Below are positions 7,584 through 14,944 of a stretch of 32,892 nucleotides of DNA, piece after piece. Origin of the DNA: UBA1081 sp964443825. GTDB taxonomy: Bacteria; Bacillota; Clostridia; Oscillospirales; Acutalibacteraceae. The notes below the pieces were generated by a model. That model made no database searches. It was given only the letters and a program-made list of their open reading frames with translations, and was not told the origin of the DNA. The stretch lies in NCBI GenBank assembly GCA_964443825.1, contig CAYUEV010000013.1, forward strand, positions 1-32,892, read 5' to 3'. Positions within the stretch are counted from its first letter, which is position 1. Every line of letters begins with the position of its first letter. Made by a program: the position numbers and the translations under genes.

Positions 7584-10500
7584 TTAAAATGATATGCCGT
7601 AGTTTTTAAAATAGTCGAAAGAAAATCTTAAAGTTATTATCTCAAACGGTTTATATTCAATCTCTTTGCTTTCATAGGCGGGATTTTCCATTAAATCGCA
7701 AACCGTTACAATTTCCGGGAAATCTATCGTTCCTCTTTTTCCGTTTTGCTCTGATAATCGTATGATAATATCTTTTTTATCCTCCGAAAGTTTCATACAC
7801 TCTAAAAAGAGCTCGCCGAAATCGAAATCCATGTTTATAGGAGCTCTAACGAGTGGGACGTTATATTCTAAACTCAAATCATTTACGGAGCTTTCTAAAA
7901 AATCACCTTTATGTGGGTAGATTAGATATGAAAACTCATGACGGCCAATATCGGCTTCCGGGTCGGGACGTTCCGTTGATCTTAAGAGAGAAAGCGACGC
8001 GCCGTCCTCATCTAAGCCCACGCCGTATTTTCCGTTATTGATTACGGCGACTCCCGCGCCGGTTTCGGATAAATCAAACCACTTATGGCACAGAACCTCA
8101 AAACGCGCCCGCTGCCAAGTCGTATTTTTATGAGTTTCGCGTTTTATAAACCCAGCGCCTAAGTCGCAAACAAGTTCTCTCGTTAAAATGTCCGGGCAAA
8201 ACAGGACTTTAGCGAGCCTGTGTTTTTCATGCCAATCGACGGAATTTTCAACTTCAATTACGCGGCTTTCCCTAAAAAGACGGACAATCATCTTCCACAC
8301 GCTTTTGGCGGTTTTAAGGATCGCCGTAAATTCCGCCGTCTCTCCGTTTAAAAATGTAAGACGCAGATTTTCGGAAATTTCTACGGTTTCTTCACGGTCT
8401 TTATAGTCGGACGGTATGTCCCACGCGTCGTAAACTCCCGGATAGTCATAGTATAATTTTAATTTATTGAAACAACCTTTAACAAATTCTCTTCTAAGTT
8501 CTTTATCGTAAATACTTAATATGCTGCCGTCGTTTTCAAATTTTATTTTATAAAATGGCGTTTCAATAATGTCGTCTATTGTAATCCAGTTTTTATCGTG
8601 AACGGGAACGGCGATTTTGGACGATTTATACGGGGAAATACCGGGCGTTGCGTAATAGCCCTTTCTGCCGAGCCTCAAAACGTCCCCGTTTTTATCTTCA
8701 ATAAACGTGACGAGCCGCCTCTTAAATCCCAACGTGTTAAAATAAACGTCGCCGTTTTCATTTAAAATTTCGTCAAGACCTTTATTTATTTCGTCATAAT
8801 CCTTTAAAGCGTCGGCGGTTACGGGCGCTATATGGCTTCCGGGAAGAATATCGTGAAATTGATTAACAAGAAGTTTTTTATAAAGGCTCTCTATTTTATC
8901 GGAATTGTAATCTTTAATAATTTTCGGAGTAACAGAGCCGTTTTTAGAATAATCGGTTATAGCGCGGCATGAAGACACGATTTCGGCGTTTCTAAATTTA
9001 TTCTCAAGAAGACGGTTTAATCTTTTGATCTCGGATTTTGTGGTAAAAGTACCTCTATGCATTTCAAGGTAGAGTTCGCCGTCCCACTTAGGGAGATTTT
9101 TGCTCTCGTTAAAATTCCTCCCTAAATACTCTTTCGCCGTCGTGTGTTCCGTTTCCGGCATAGCGGAAACTTCCTTAAACCGGCGCATAAGTTCAATCAT
9201 GTCCTCGGTAACGCCGCTTCCGCCGTCGCCGTAGCCGAACATCTGAATGGTTTCGGTATTCGTATCTTTATCAATAAAAGCGTCCCAGTTATTTTTAATT
9301 TGATGAGGCGCGTTCCAGGAAATAAAATGCGTTGGAGGCACGCAAGCGTATATTTCGCTGCCGTCGATACCTTTCCAGATAAAATTGTTGTGGGGGAATC
9401 TGTTTGTGTCGTTCCACGTTGACATTTTATTGGACACAAAATATTTCACGCCTGATTTTCTAAGGATCTGAGGCAAAATCCAGCTGTTTCCGAAAACGTC
9501 CGGCAGCCAGCAAGTGTCGACGGTTATCCCGAACTTTTTTTTATAGTAACTTTGCCCGTAAAGGCATTGTCTTATAAGGCTCTCCGGAGAGGGAATGTTG
9601 CAGTCAGGCTCGACATACATCGCGCCCACGGGTTCAAACCGACCGCTCGATATCTTCTCTTTAAGCTCGTTAAAAACTTCGGGGTAATATTTTTCAAGAG
9701 TTTCGTAAGTATAGCTTTGACTGTGCGCGTAACGAAACTCCGGGTACTTATCCATAAGGCGCATTTGGATAAGTACGGTTCTCATATTTTTATCTATAGA
9801 GTGTATCCTTCTCCAGTAGTACGCTATATCAAGATGAGAGTGAGCCACGAGAGCGACTTTTCCGCTCGATTTAAAGCGTTTATCGCCGTAAATATGTTCT
9901 TTTATATAATGCGACGCGGCTTTAATTTCGCTGTTATCGACCTTATTTGATTCGAGAATATCGTCAAAATTTATTAGCTTAAGGGCTTTGTCAAGTTCTG
10001 CGTTCACAAGATCGCGGTAGTTTTCGTCAAAACACTCGTTTTCTAAAATATCGATTAAAAGTTCCAGGTCATATAAAAGCGACTCGACATATTTGTTTAC
10101 GACCGCTAGGTACGCGCCTTCAAAAATTTGGCGGCATCCTCTTTTTTTGTATGTTTCGGGATTCCTCTCGTCGTCAGGCTTAGATCTGTTGTAAGCCATG
10201 ATTTCTATGTGGAGGTTAGGGGAATCGACATATGGCGTTATAATTACGCTCTCCCTGTTGGGATCTATGCCGCCTATGTATTTCCCATTTATTTTAACCG
10301 TCATCTCAGAAGACGTGCTAAGAAGAAAACGAACTTCCTCGCCTTCTAATTTTTTAGGAACGGTCGTATAACACTCAATAAACGCCGTACCGTCGGGCGT
10401 AAAATACATGTCGCCTTTATTTAACGGACGGGGCGAATCGTCATAAAATCGGTACTCGTCCTCGGAAATCTTAACGGCCTCTCTTATTTTAAAACCGGTA

Positions 10501-10604
10501 ATCTCGATTTTATCAATGTAGAGATTTCTTTTAAGCCAGGAATAACGAAGAGACGTGTATTCTTCAGGACGCATACCGCGCCTTTTTACTTCTATGTGCG
10601 CCAT
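7584..10604 (-). CDS. GH38 family alpha-mannosidase
   Basis: GH38 enzymes release alpha-linked mannose from oligosaccharides with a zinc ion and a retaining Asp nucleophile. In this 1006-residue protein, a beta-rich N-terminal domain (to ~245) precedes the catalytic domain. The zinc motif HSHLD is at 255-259, MYVEPDCNIPSPESLIRQ follows near 329, and the nucleophile is Asp369 in WLPDVFG. NQFHDILPGSHI, another family mark, is near 578-589. The beta-sandwich C-terminal half completes the normal length. There is no signal peptide, so it probably acts on imported glycans. The ATG at 10604 has no ribosome-binding site; an in-frame ATG at 10574 is preceded by AAAAGGCG and may be the real start. It follows the NifU-domain gene by 27 bp, probably one transcript. 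No terminator hairpin is seen after it. Confidence 0.92.
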   Translation of the reverse strand: MAHIEVKRRGMRPEEYTSLRYSWLKRNLYIDKIEITGFKIREAVKISEDEYRFYDDSPRPLNKGDMYFTPDGTAFIECYTTVPKKLEGEEVRFLLSTSSEMTVKINGKYIGGIDPNRESVIITPYVDSPNLHIEIMAYNRSKPDDERNPETYKKRGCRQIFEGAYLAVVNKYVESLLYDLELLIDILENECFDENYRDLVNAELDKALKLINFDDILESNKVDNSEIKAASHYIKEHIYGDKRFKSSGKVALVAHSHLDIAYYWRRIHSIDKNMRTVLIQMRLMDKYPEFRYAHSQSYTYETLEKYYPEVFNELKEKISSGRFEPVGAMYVEPDCNIPSPESLIRQCLYGQSYYKKKFGITVDTCWLPDVFGNSWILPQILRKSGVKYFVSNKMSTWNDTNRFPHNNFIWKGIDGSEIYACVPPTHFISWNAPHQIKNNWDAFIDKDTNTETIQMFGYGDGGSGVTEDMIELMRRFKEVSAMPETEHTTAKEYLGRNFNESKNLPKWDGELYLEMHRGTFTTKSEIKRLNRLLENKFRNAEIVSSCRAITDYSKNGSVTPKIIKDYNSDKIESLYKKLLVNQFHDILPGSHIAPVTADALKDYDEINKGLDEILNENGDVYFNTLGFKRRLVTFIEDKNGDVLRLGRKGYYATPGISPYKSSKIAVPVHDKNWITIDDIIETPFYKIKFENDGSILSIYDKELRREFVKGCFNKLKLYYDYPGVYDAWDIPSDYKDREETVEISENLRLTFLNGETAEFTAILKTAKSVWKMIVRLFRESRVIEVENSVDWHEKHRLAKVLFCPDILTRELVCDLGAGFIKRETHKNTTWQRARFEVLCHKWFDLSETGAGVAVINNGKYGVGLDEDGASLSLLRSTERPDPEADIGRHEFSYLIYPHKGDFLESSVNDLSLEYNVPLVRAPINMDFDFGELFLECMKLSEDKKDIIIRLSEQNGKRGTIDFPEIVTVCDLMENPAYESKEIEYKPFEIITLRFSFDYFKNYGISF

Positions 10605-10631
10605 AATCTAACAATAATAGTATATAAAAAA

Positions 10632-10877
10632 TCAGTTGTCCCAAAAATAAGGTTTTTTTCTTAAGGCGCTTATATTGATATCCTTTGAAAGGTCAATTTT
10701 AACGCGCTCTTTTATCCAGTCTAGGCATCGATGGAGAATAGGGCATTTGGAGCATTCGCCTTTCATTATAACATATAGCGTGTTATTACTATCGTCAAAA
10801 GATCCAAAAACGATCTCTCCGCCGTCGCCTTGTAATTTAGGTCTAATAATATCGTTAATATAATGTTCCAACAGCAA
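10632..10877 (-). CDS. small NifU C-terminal-domain (Nfu-type) protein
   Basis: The 81-residue protein is a stand-alone version of the NifU C-terminal domain, which carries or passes on iron-sulfur clusters. The signature IIRPKLQGDGGEI is at 10-22 and the cluster-binding CxxC at Cys42 and Cys45 (GECSKCP). A third Cys at 51 is not part of the motif. The start is TTG at 10877 (GGAGT just upstream); another TTG at 10871 is possible because the predicted transcription start is very close. Its pairing with a mannosidase gene has no obvious biochemical reason. Confidence 0.82.
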   Translation of the reverse strand: MLLEHYINDIIRPKLQGDGGEIVFGSFDDSNNTLYVIMKGECSKCPILHRCLDWIKERVKIDLSKDINISALRKKPYFWDN

Positions 10878-10891
10878 CTCACTCCGCGTGT

Positions 10892-10920
10892 ATAATAGTA
10901 CATATTTTTAATTTCGTCAA
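10892..10920 (-). promoter_or_regulatory. promoter for the NifU-domain gene and GH38
   Basis: On the minus strand TTGACG (10920-10915) and TATTAT (10897-10892) are 17 bp apart. Transcription would begin near 10885, leaving a very short leader. From here to the array at 11046 the sequence is very AT-rich and I see nothing else in it. Confidence 0.6.
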
Positions 10921-11045
10921 TAGATTTCAAAAAGTTTAATAATATTTAATACTAATTTTGAAAAAATACAATAAAATGTATATAATTTTAAAAAGTGTTA
11001 AAATTTACTATTAAATTTTGCTAAGTTTTCTGACAAGCGAATTAT

Positions 11046-11169
11046 CTTTACAGTTTAATTTTTTGACAAACTATTGTCTTTACAAATTAAAAAGTTATGT
11101 AAAGATATATGACTTTACATTTAATTTGCTGTAAAGTTTTTATGCTTTACGTTAAAAATAACCGTAAAG
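11046..11169. repeat. array of four CTTTACA...TGTAAAG dyads with ~33-bp period
   Basis: CTTTACA or CTTTACG occurs rightward at 11046, 11078, 11113 and 11145, and its reverse complement at 11098, 11130 and 11163. A degenerate fourth mate (TGACAAA) sits at 11064. This gives four inverted-repeat units (11046-11070, 11078-11104, 11113-11136, 11145-11169) separated by 7-8 bp, with centres about 33 bp apart, close to three helical turns. It lies between the divergent NifU/GH38 and nusB promoters, the nearest centre about 57 bp before the nusB -35 box. It looks like a multi-site binding region for a dimeric protein. Pairing TGTAAAG with the next CTTTACA across the 8-bp gaps is an equally good reading. 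Confidence 0.75.
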
Positions 11170-11213
11170 TAAATTACTTGCGCGCGTCTGATATAAATAA
11201 ATTTAAAAAACAG

Positions 11214-11242
11214 TTGTTTATTTTTTGGCGTTATGCTATAAT
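11214..11242 (+). promoter_or_regulatory. extended -10 promoter for the nusB cluster
   Basis: TTGTTT (11214-11219) is 17 bp from TATAAT (11237-11242), which carries a TG one base upstream (TGCTATAAT). Transcription would start near 11249, about 40 nt before the nusB ATG. Confidence 0.75.
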
Positions 11243-11290
11243 GAACAAAATAAATTCCATTTTCCCAAAGTAGCGATCGGAGCGGTACAT

Positions 11291-11707
11291 ATGACAAGAA
11301 AAGACGCGAGAGAAGAATCGTTTATAATAATTTTTGAAAAAGAGTTTAATCCCGACTACACGTTAGACGATATAGTATCGTTAGCGCAGGAAGTGGAATT
11401 ATTTACTGCGGACGATTTCGCTGTGGTTCTTTCTAAAAAGACGCTTGAAAATTTAAATGATATCGACGCCGTTATATCCGAAAATTTAAAAGACGGCTGG
11501 AAAATTAACAGAATATCTAAGGTTTCTCTCGCTATTTTAAGGCTCGCCGTATGTGAAATTATGTATTTTTCCGATATTCCTAACGCCGTATCAATAAACG
11601 AGGCTGTGGAGCTCTCTAAAAAATACGCTCCCGACGGCGACTCGTCTTTCGTAAACGGTCTTTTATCGTCCGTTAATAAAAAAGCGGCGGGAAGAGAAAA
11701 TGCTTGA
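11291..11707 (+). CDS. nusB: transcription antitermination factor NusB
   Basis: NusB binds the boxA RNA of rRNA leaders together with NusE/S10. The 138-residue all-helical protein has the family ends: TRKDAREESFIIIFE at the N-terminus, and the C-terminal signature ISKVSLAILRLAVCEIMYF, IPNAVSINEAVELSKKYA and SSFVNGLLSSV. An upstream in-frame TTG at 11225 would overlap the promoter and is not used; ATG 11291 has CGGAG eight bases before it. The first half is more divergent than the second, as usual in Clostridia. It is the first gene of the long rightward cluster, and its end overlaps the next gene by 8 bp. Confidence 0.93.
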   Translation: MTRKDAREESFIIIFEKEFNPDYTLDDIVSLAQEVELFTADDFAVVLSKKTLENLNDIDAVISENLKDGWKINRISKVSLAILRLAVCEIMYFSDIPNAVSINEAVELSKKYAPDGDSSFVNGLLSSVNKKAAGRENA

Positions 11708-12644
11708 TAATTTTTATCTTGGAATAGATACGAGCAATTATACTTCGTCCTGCGCTTTAATCGACGTCGAAAATTCCGTTTTTTTAAGTGAGAAAAGACT
11801 TCTTCCCGTAAAATCCGGCGAAATAGGACTTAGGCAGTCTGACGCCGTCTTTCACCATATTAAAATTCTGCCCTCCTTATTGTCTCCTCTTTTGGAAAAA
11901 TACGGGTCTTCCATAAAAGCCGTGAGCGCGTCATACGCTCCGCGAGACGTTAAAGGCTCTTATATGCCGTGCTTTGCCGTTGGAACGGGTTTCGCGAAAG
12001 TCGTTTCCTCTTCTTTAGGCGTAGATCTTTATAATTTTTCTCATCAGTCGGGTCATATTGCTGCGGCGGTTCTCTCTTCTTTTGATTTTGACCTCATAAA
12101 CAGACCTTTCATAGCTTTTCATATTTCCGGCGGAACGACCGAGGCGCTTTACGTCACGCCTTCCAAAGAAAATGTTTTTAATATGGAAATAATTGGCGGT
12201 ACGCTTGATTTAAACGCGGGGCAGGCTATAGACAGAATTGGCGCTATGCTCTCTCTTCCTTTTCCGGCAGGGAAATATATTGATGATTTATCAACAAAAA
12301 GTAGTAAAACTTACAATATAAAGCCATATTTTAAAGATGGATTCGTAAGTTTTTCGGGTCTTCAAAATAAATGCGCCGACATGATTAAGTTGGGCGAAGA
12401 AACACGCGACATAGCCAGGTTTTGCGTCGATTATATTTTAGCGGCCGTTAAGCTTATGACTGAATACGCTATAAAAAAATACGGCGATATTCCCGTGGTC
12501 TACTCCGGCGGAGTTACGTCTAACAGCATAATAAGAGAAAATGTAAAAAACCTTTACGACTGTATTTTCGCAAGCCCGGAATGTTCTACGGATAACGCGC
12601 TAGGAACGGCTTTTTTAGGTTATATTAAGGACTGTAATTTATGA
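11700..12644 (+). CDS. TsaD/Kae1-family paralogue (ASKHA fold)
   Basis: The 314-residue protein belongs to the TsaD/Kae1 family, whose classical member makes the threonylcarbamoyl-adenosine tRNA modification with TsaB and TsaE. The metal-binding His pair is present (FSHQSGH, His115 and His119), as are HISGGTTEAL (141-150), LNAGQAIDRIGAML and YSGGVTSNSIIREN, with CSTDNALGTA near the end. The N-terminal GIDTSNYTSSCAL differs from the GIETSCDETA of true TsaD. I therefore call it a paralogue rather than the housekeeping TsaD, which is expected elsewhere in the genome. A gene like this next to xseA is, as I recall, common in Clostridia; its substrate is not known to me. It overlaps nusB by 8 bp and xseA by 4 bp. 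Confidence 0.82.
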   Translation: MLDNFYLGIDTSNYTSSCALIDVENSVFLSEKRLLPVKSGEIGLRQSDAVFHHIKILPSLLSPLLEKYGSSIKAVSASYAPRDVKGSYMPCFAVGTGFAKVVSSSLGVDLYNFSHQSGHIAAAVLSSFDFDLINRPFIAFHISGGTTEALYVTPSKENVFNMEIIGGTLDLNAGQAIDRIGAMLSLPFPAGKYIDDLSTKSSKTYNIKPYFKDGFVSFSGLQNKCADMIKLGEETRDIARFCVDYILAAVKLMTEYAIKKYGDIPVVYSGGVTSNSIIRENVKNLYDCIFASPECSTDNALGTAFLGYIKDCNL

Positions 12645-13849
12645 TTTCCGATTCGGCTTTAACGGTATCTCAACTTAATACTTACGTTAAACTTACGCTT
12701 GAGTCGGACGCTAAATTAAAGCGTGTGACCGTTTTAGGCGAAATATCAAATTTTGTAAATTATTATAAATCCGGTCACTTATATTTTTCTTTAAAAGACG
12801 AAAAATCGTCTGTAAAAGCCGTTATGTTTGGCGCCGCCGCCAGATATTTAAAATTTACTCCCGAAAACGGTATGACGGTTTACGCCGTGGGCAGAGTTTC
12901 CCTTTTTGAAAGGGACGGAACGTATCAGCTTTACGTCGACTCCTTGGAGCCTAAAGGCGCGGGCGAACTTATGGCGGCCTTTGAGCAGCTTAAAAAGAAG
13001 CTTGCAAAAGAAGGGCTTTTTGACGAATCCTTAAAAAAGAAAATACCTTCCATGCCCTCTAAAATCGGCGTTATAACGAGTCCTTCCGGCGCGGCGGTTA
13101 TGGATGTGACTAACGTCCTTTCGAGGCGTTTTCCTTTAGCCGAGATAGTTCTTTGCCCCGTTACGGTTCAAGGCGAGAAATGCGCGGCAGAGAACATTTC
13201 CGCTCTTAAGGCTTTAAATATTGCGGACGGAATAGACGTTATTTTAATGTGCAGAGGGGGAGGGTCTGTCGAGGACTTACGGGGCTACAACGACGAAAAA
13301 CTCGTAAGAGAGGTTTCATCTTCTAAAATTCCCGTAATCACAGGTATAGGTCACGAAACAGACTTCACTCTATGCGATTTCGCGGCCGATTTAAGAGCCC
13401 CCACGCCGTCCGCGGCGGCTGAAGTCGCGACGCCCGACGTCGAGGAACTTTATCAAATTACCGACGGTCTTTCATTAAGGCTTTACGACGCGGCTTTTAG
13501 TTCAATTAAACGCCTTTATGAAAATGTCGAAAACTTAAACCAAAGGTTAAATTTACTAGATCCCGTTAAAAAATGGAATGATAACAGATTATTGCTTGAC
13601 GCGCTTAATTTAAGGCTTCGTTCCGCCGTAAAGCTGCGTTTTTTGAAAAAAGAAAACGACTTAAAAATCGCTTTAGAGAAACTGAAAATTCTTAGTCTTC
13701 CCGCTATAATTGAAAAAGGCTTCGCGCCTGTATTTAAAGACGGCAAAATGATAAAATTCGCGAAAGACTTAAAAAAGGGCGACGTTATAAGACTTAAATT
13801 TTGCGACGGAGAAGTTTTCGCCACGGTCGACAAATCGGTTTTCAAATAA
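12641..13849 (+). CDS. xseA: exodeoxyribonuclease VII large subunit
   Basis: XseA is the catalytic chain of exonuclease VII, which degrades single-stranded DNA into oligonucleotides from both ends. In the 402-residue protein the N-terminal OB-fold (about 7-100; VTVLGEISNF, GHLYFSLKDEKSSVKAVMFG) binds DNA. The catalytic region has IGVITSPSGAAVMDV (from ~142), CRGGGSVEDLRGYNDE, TGIGHETDFTLCDFAADLRAPTPSAAAE, then a long helical stretch and a C-terminal segment (EKGFAPVFKDGK) contacting XseB. The ATG lies in an ATGA overlap with the gene before. XseB follows after 39 bp, as expected for subunit partners. Confidence 0.95.
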   Translation: MISDSALTVSQLNTYVKLTLESDAKLKRVTVLGEISNFVNYYKSGHLYFSLKDEKSSVKAVMFGAAARYLKFTPENGMTVYAVGRVSLFERDGTYQLYVDSLEPKGAGELMAAFEQLKKKLAKEGLFDESLKKKIPSMPSKIGVITSPSGAAVMDVTNVLSRRFPLAEIVLCPVTVQGEKCAAENISALKALNIADGIDVILMCRGGGSVEDLRGYNDEKLVREVSSSKIPVITGIGHETDFTLCDFAADLRAPTPSAAAEVATPDVEELYQITDGLSLRLYDAAFSSIKRLYENVENLNQRLNLLDPVKKWNDNRLLLDALNLRLRSAVKLRFLKKENDLKIALEKLKILSLPAIIEKGFAPVFKDGKMIKFAKDLKKGDVIRLKFCDGEVFATVDKSVFK

Positions 13850-13888
13850 CCCGAAAGGATAGCCCAAAGGCTTTTAGTTTTAAATAAA

Positions 13889-14095
13889 ATGGAAAATCTT
13901 ACTTTTGAAAATGCTCTAAAACAGCTTGAACAAAAAGTCGCTCTCCTTGAAAAAGGCGATTTAAGCTTGCAGGATACCGTAAAATTATACGACGAGGCGA
14001 CTAAACTTTCGGAGTATTGCGTAAATCTTCTTAATAACGCGAAGCTTAAAATAACCGAATTATCAAAAAAAGAGAAACAAAATGAAACTTCATGA
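13889..14095 (+). CDS. xseB: exodeoxyribonuclease VII small subunit
   Basis: At 68 residues this is the normal size of XseB, which decorates the XseA helices. The signature is visible: LTFENALKQLEQKVALLEKGDLSLQDTVKLYDEATKL at 4-40, then a second helix ending in a charged tail. The start is the only in-frame initiation codon after an upstream stop. No Shine-Dalgarno is close to it, so translation may be coupled or weak. It overlaps ispA by 14 bp. Confidence 0.93.
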   Translation: MENLTFENALKQLEQKVALLEKGDLSLQDTVKLYDEATKLSEYCVNLLNNAKLKITELSKKEKQNETS

Positions 14096-14942
14096 CGAAA
14101 TAATAAAAAGCCACGTTGATTTAGTCGAAAACAACATAATGAGTTTTGTCCCAAAGGCTGATTCCGCTTACAAAATCATTGAGGACGCTATGAAATACTC
14201 CCTTGAAAGCGGCGGTAAAAGAGTAAGACCCGTTTTAACGCTTGAGTTCTCAAGAATTTTGGGGGGAGATTTAAACAAAACCCTGCCTTTCGCGGCGGCG
14301 GTCGAATTTGTTCACACATATTCCTTAATTCACGACGACCTGCCATGTATGGACAACGACGACTACAGAAGGGGCAAATTGTCGTCACATAAAAAATTTA
14401 ACGAAGCCGCGGCTCTTTTGGCGGGCGACGCTCTTTTAACGCACGCTTTTTCCGCTTTGGCTTCGTCGGAATTAGACGGCGATTCCGTTAAAGAGGCCGT
14501 TTTAACGCTCTCGTCTTTAGCGGGCGTTCGCGGAATGATAGGCGGCCAGGTAATCGACATGGAAGGCGAAAAAAGAGACCTTTCCAAAGAAGAACTTTTC
14601 CTTATGGATAAAATGAAAACAGCCGCTTTAATTAAAGCCGCTTGCCGCCTCGGGGTAATAGCCTCCGGCAGAATGGAGTATATAGACGCGGCCGACTCTT
14701 TTGGGGAAAATTTGGGTCTCGCGTTTCAAATAATCGACGATATCCTCGATTACCTTGAAGGAGACCAATCAAGCGACATAGTTTTGGGGAAAACAACCTA
14801 CGTTTCGCTTTTAGGCATAAAAGAGTCGAGAGCCAAAGCTTCGGAATATACCGAAAAGTCGCTTTCTTCTCTTGAATCAATAGATAAAGACGTTTCGGTT
14901 CTCAAAGCGTTCGCGTTAAAGCTTTTGAAAAGAGAAACTTAA
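14082..14942 (+). CDS. ispA: farnesyl/geranyl diphosphate synthase (polyprenyl synthetase)
   Basis: This enzyme condenses isopentenyl diphosphate with allylic diphosphates to make short-chain prenyl diphosphates. The 286-residue protein has GGKRVRP (44-50), the first aspartate-rich motif HDDLPCMDND (84-93), GGQVIDM near 154 and the second motif QIIDDILD (216-223) followed by a conserved GKTTY. Position and length fit the IspA group; geranylgeranyl diphosphate as product cannot be excluded. Dxs, the first enzyme of the MEP pathway feeding it, begins three bases downstream. Confidence 0.94.
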   Translation: MKLHDEIIKSHVDLVENNIMSFVPKADSAYKIIEDAMKYSLESGGKRVRPVLTLEFSRILGGDLNKTLPFAAAVEFVHTYSLIHDDLPCMDNDDYRRGKLSSHKKFNEAAALLAGDALLTHAFSALASSELDGDSVKEAVLTLSSLAGVRGMIGGQVIDMEGEKRDLSKEELFLMDKMKTAALIKAACRLGVIASGRMEYIDAADSFGENLGLAFQIIDDILDYLEGDQSSDIVLGKTTYVSLLGIKESRAKASEYTEKSLSSLESIDKDVSVLKAFALKLLKRET

Positions 14943-14944
14943 TA

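Noticed and set aside
11046..11169. CRISPR array
   Set aside because: The repeated core is only 6-7 bases, alternates in orientation and the gaps are 7-20 bases, so this is an operator-like array, not repeats and spacers.
11225..11290. Longer NusB N-terminus from TTG 11225
   Set aside because: It would start within the promoter -10 region, and the extra residues do not resemble NusB; ATG 11291 has a proper ribosome-binding site.
13516..14154. 212-codon leftward ORF opposite xseA and xseB
   Set aside because: It is an antisense shadow of two well-recognised genes; Phe/Ser-rich composition is typical of such shadows.
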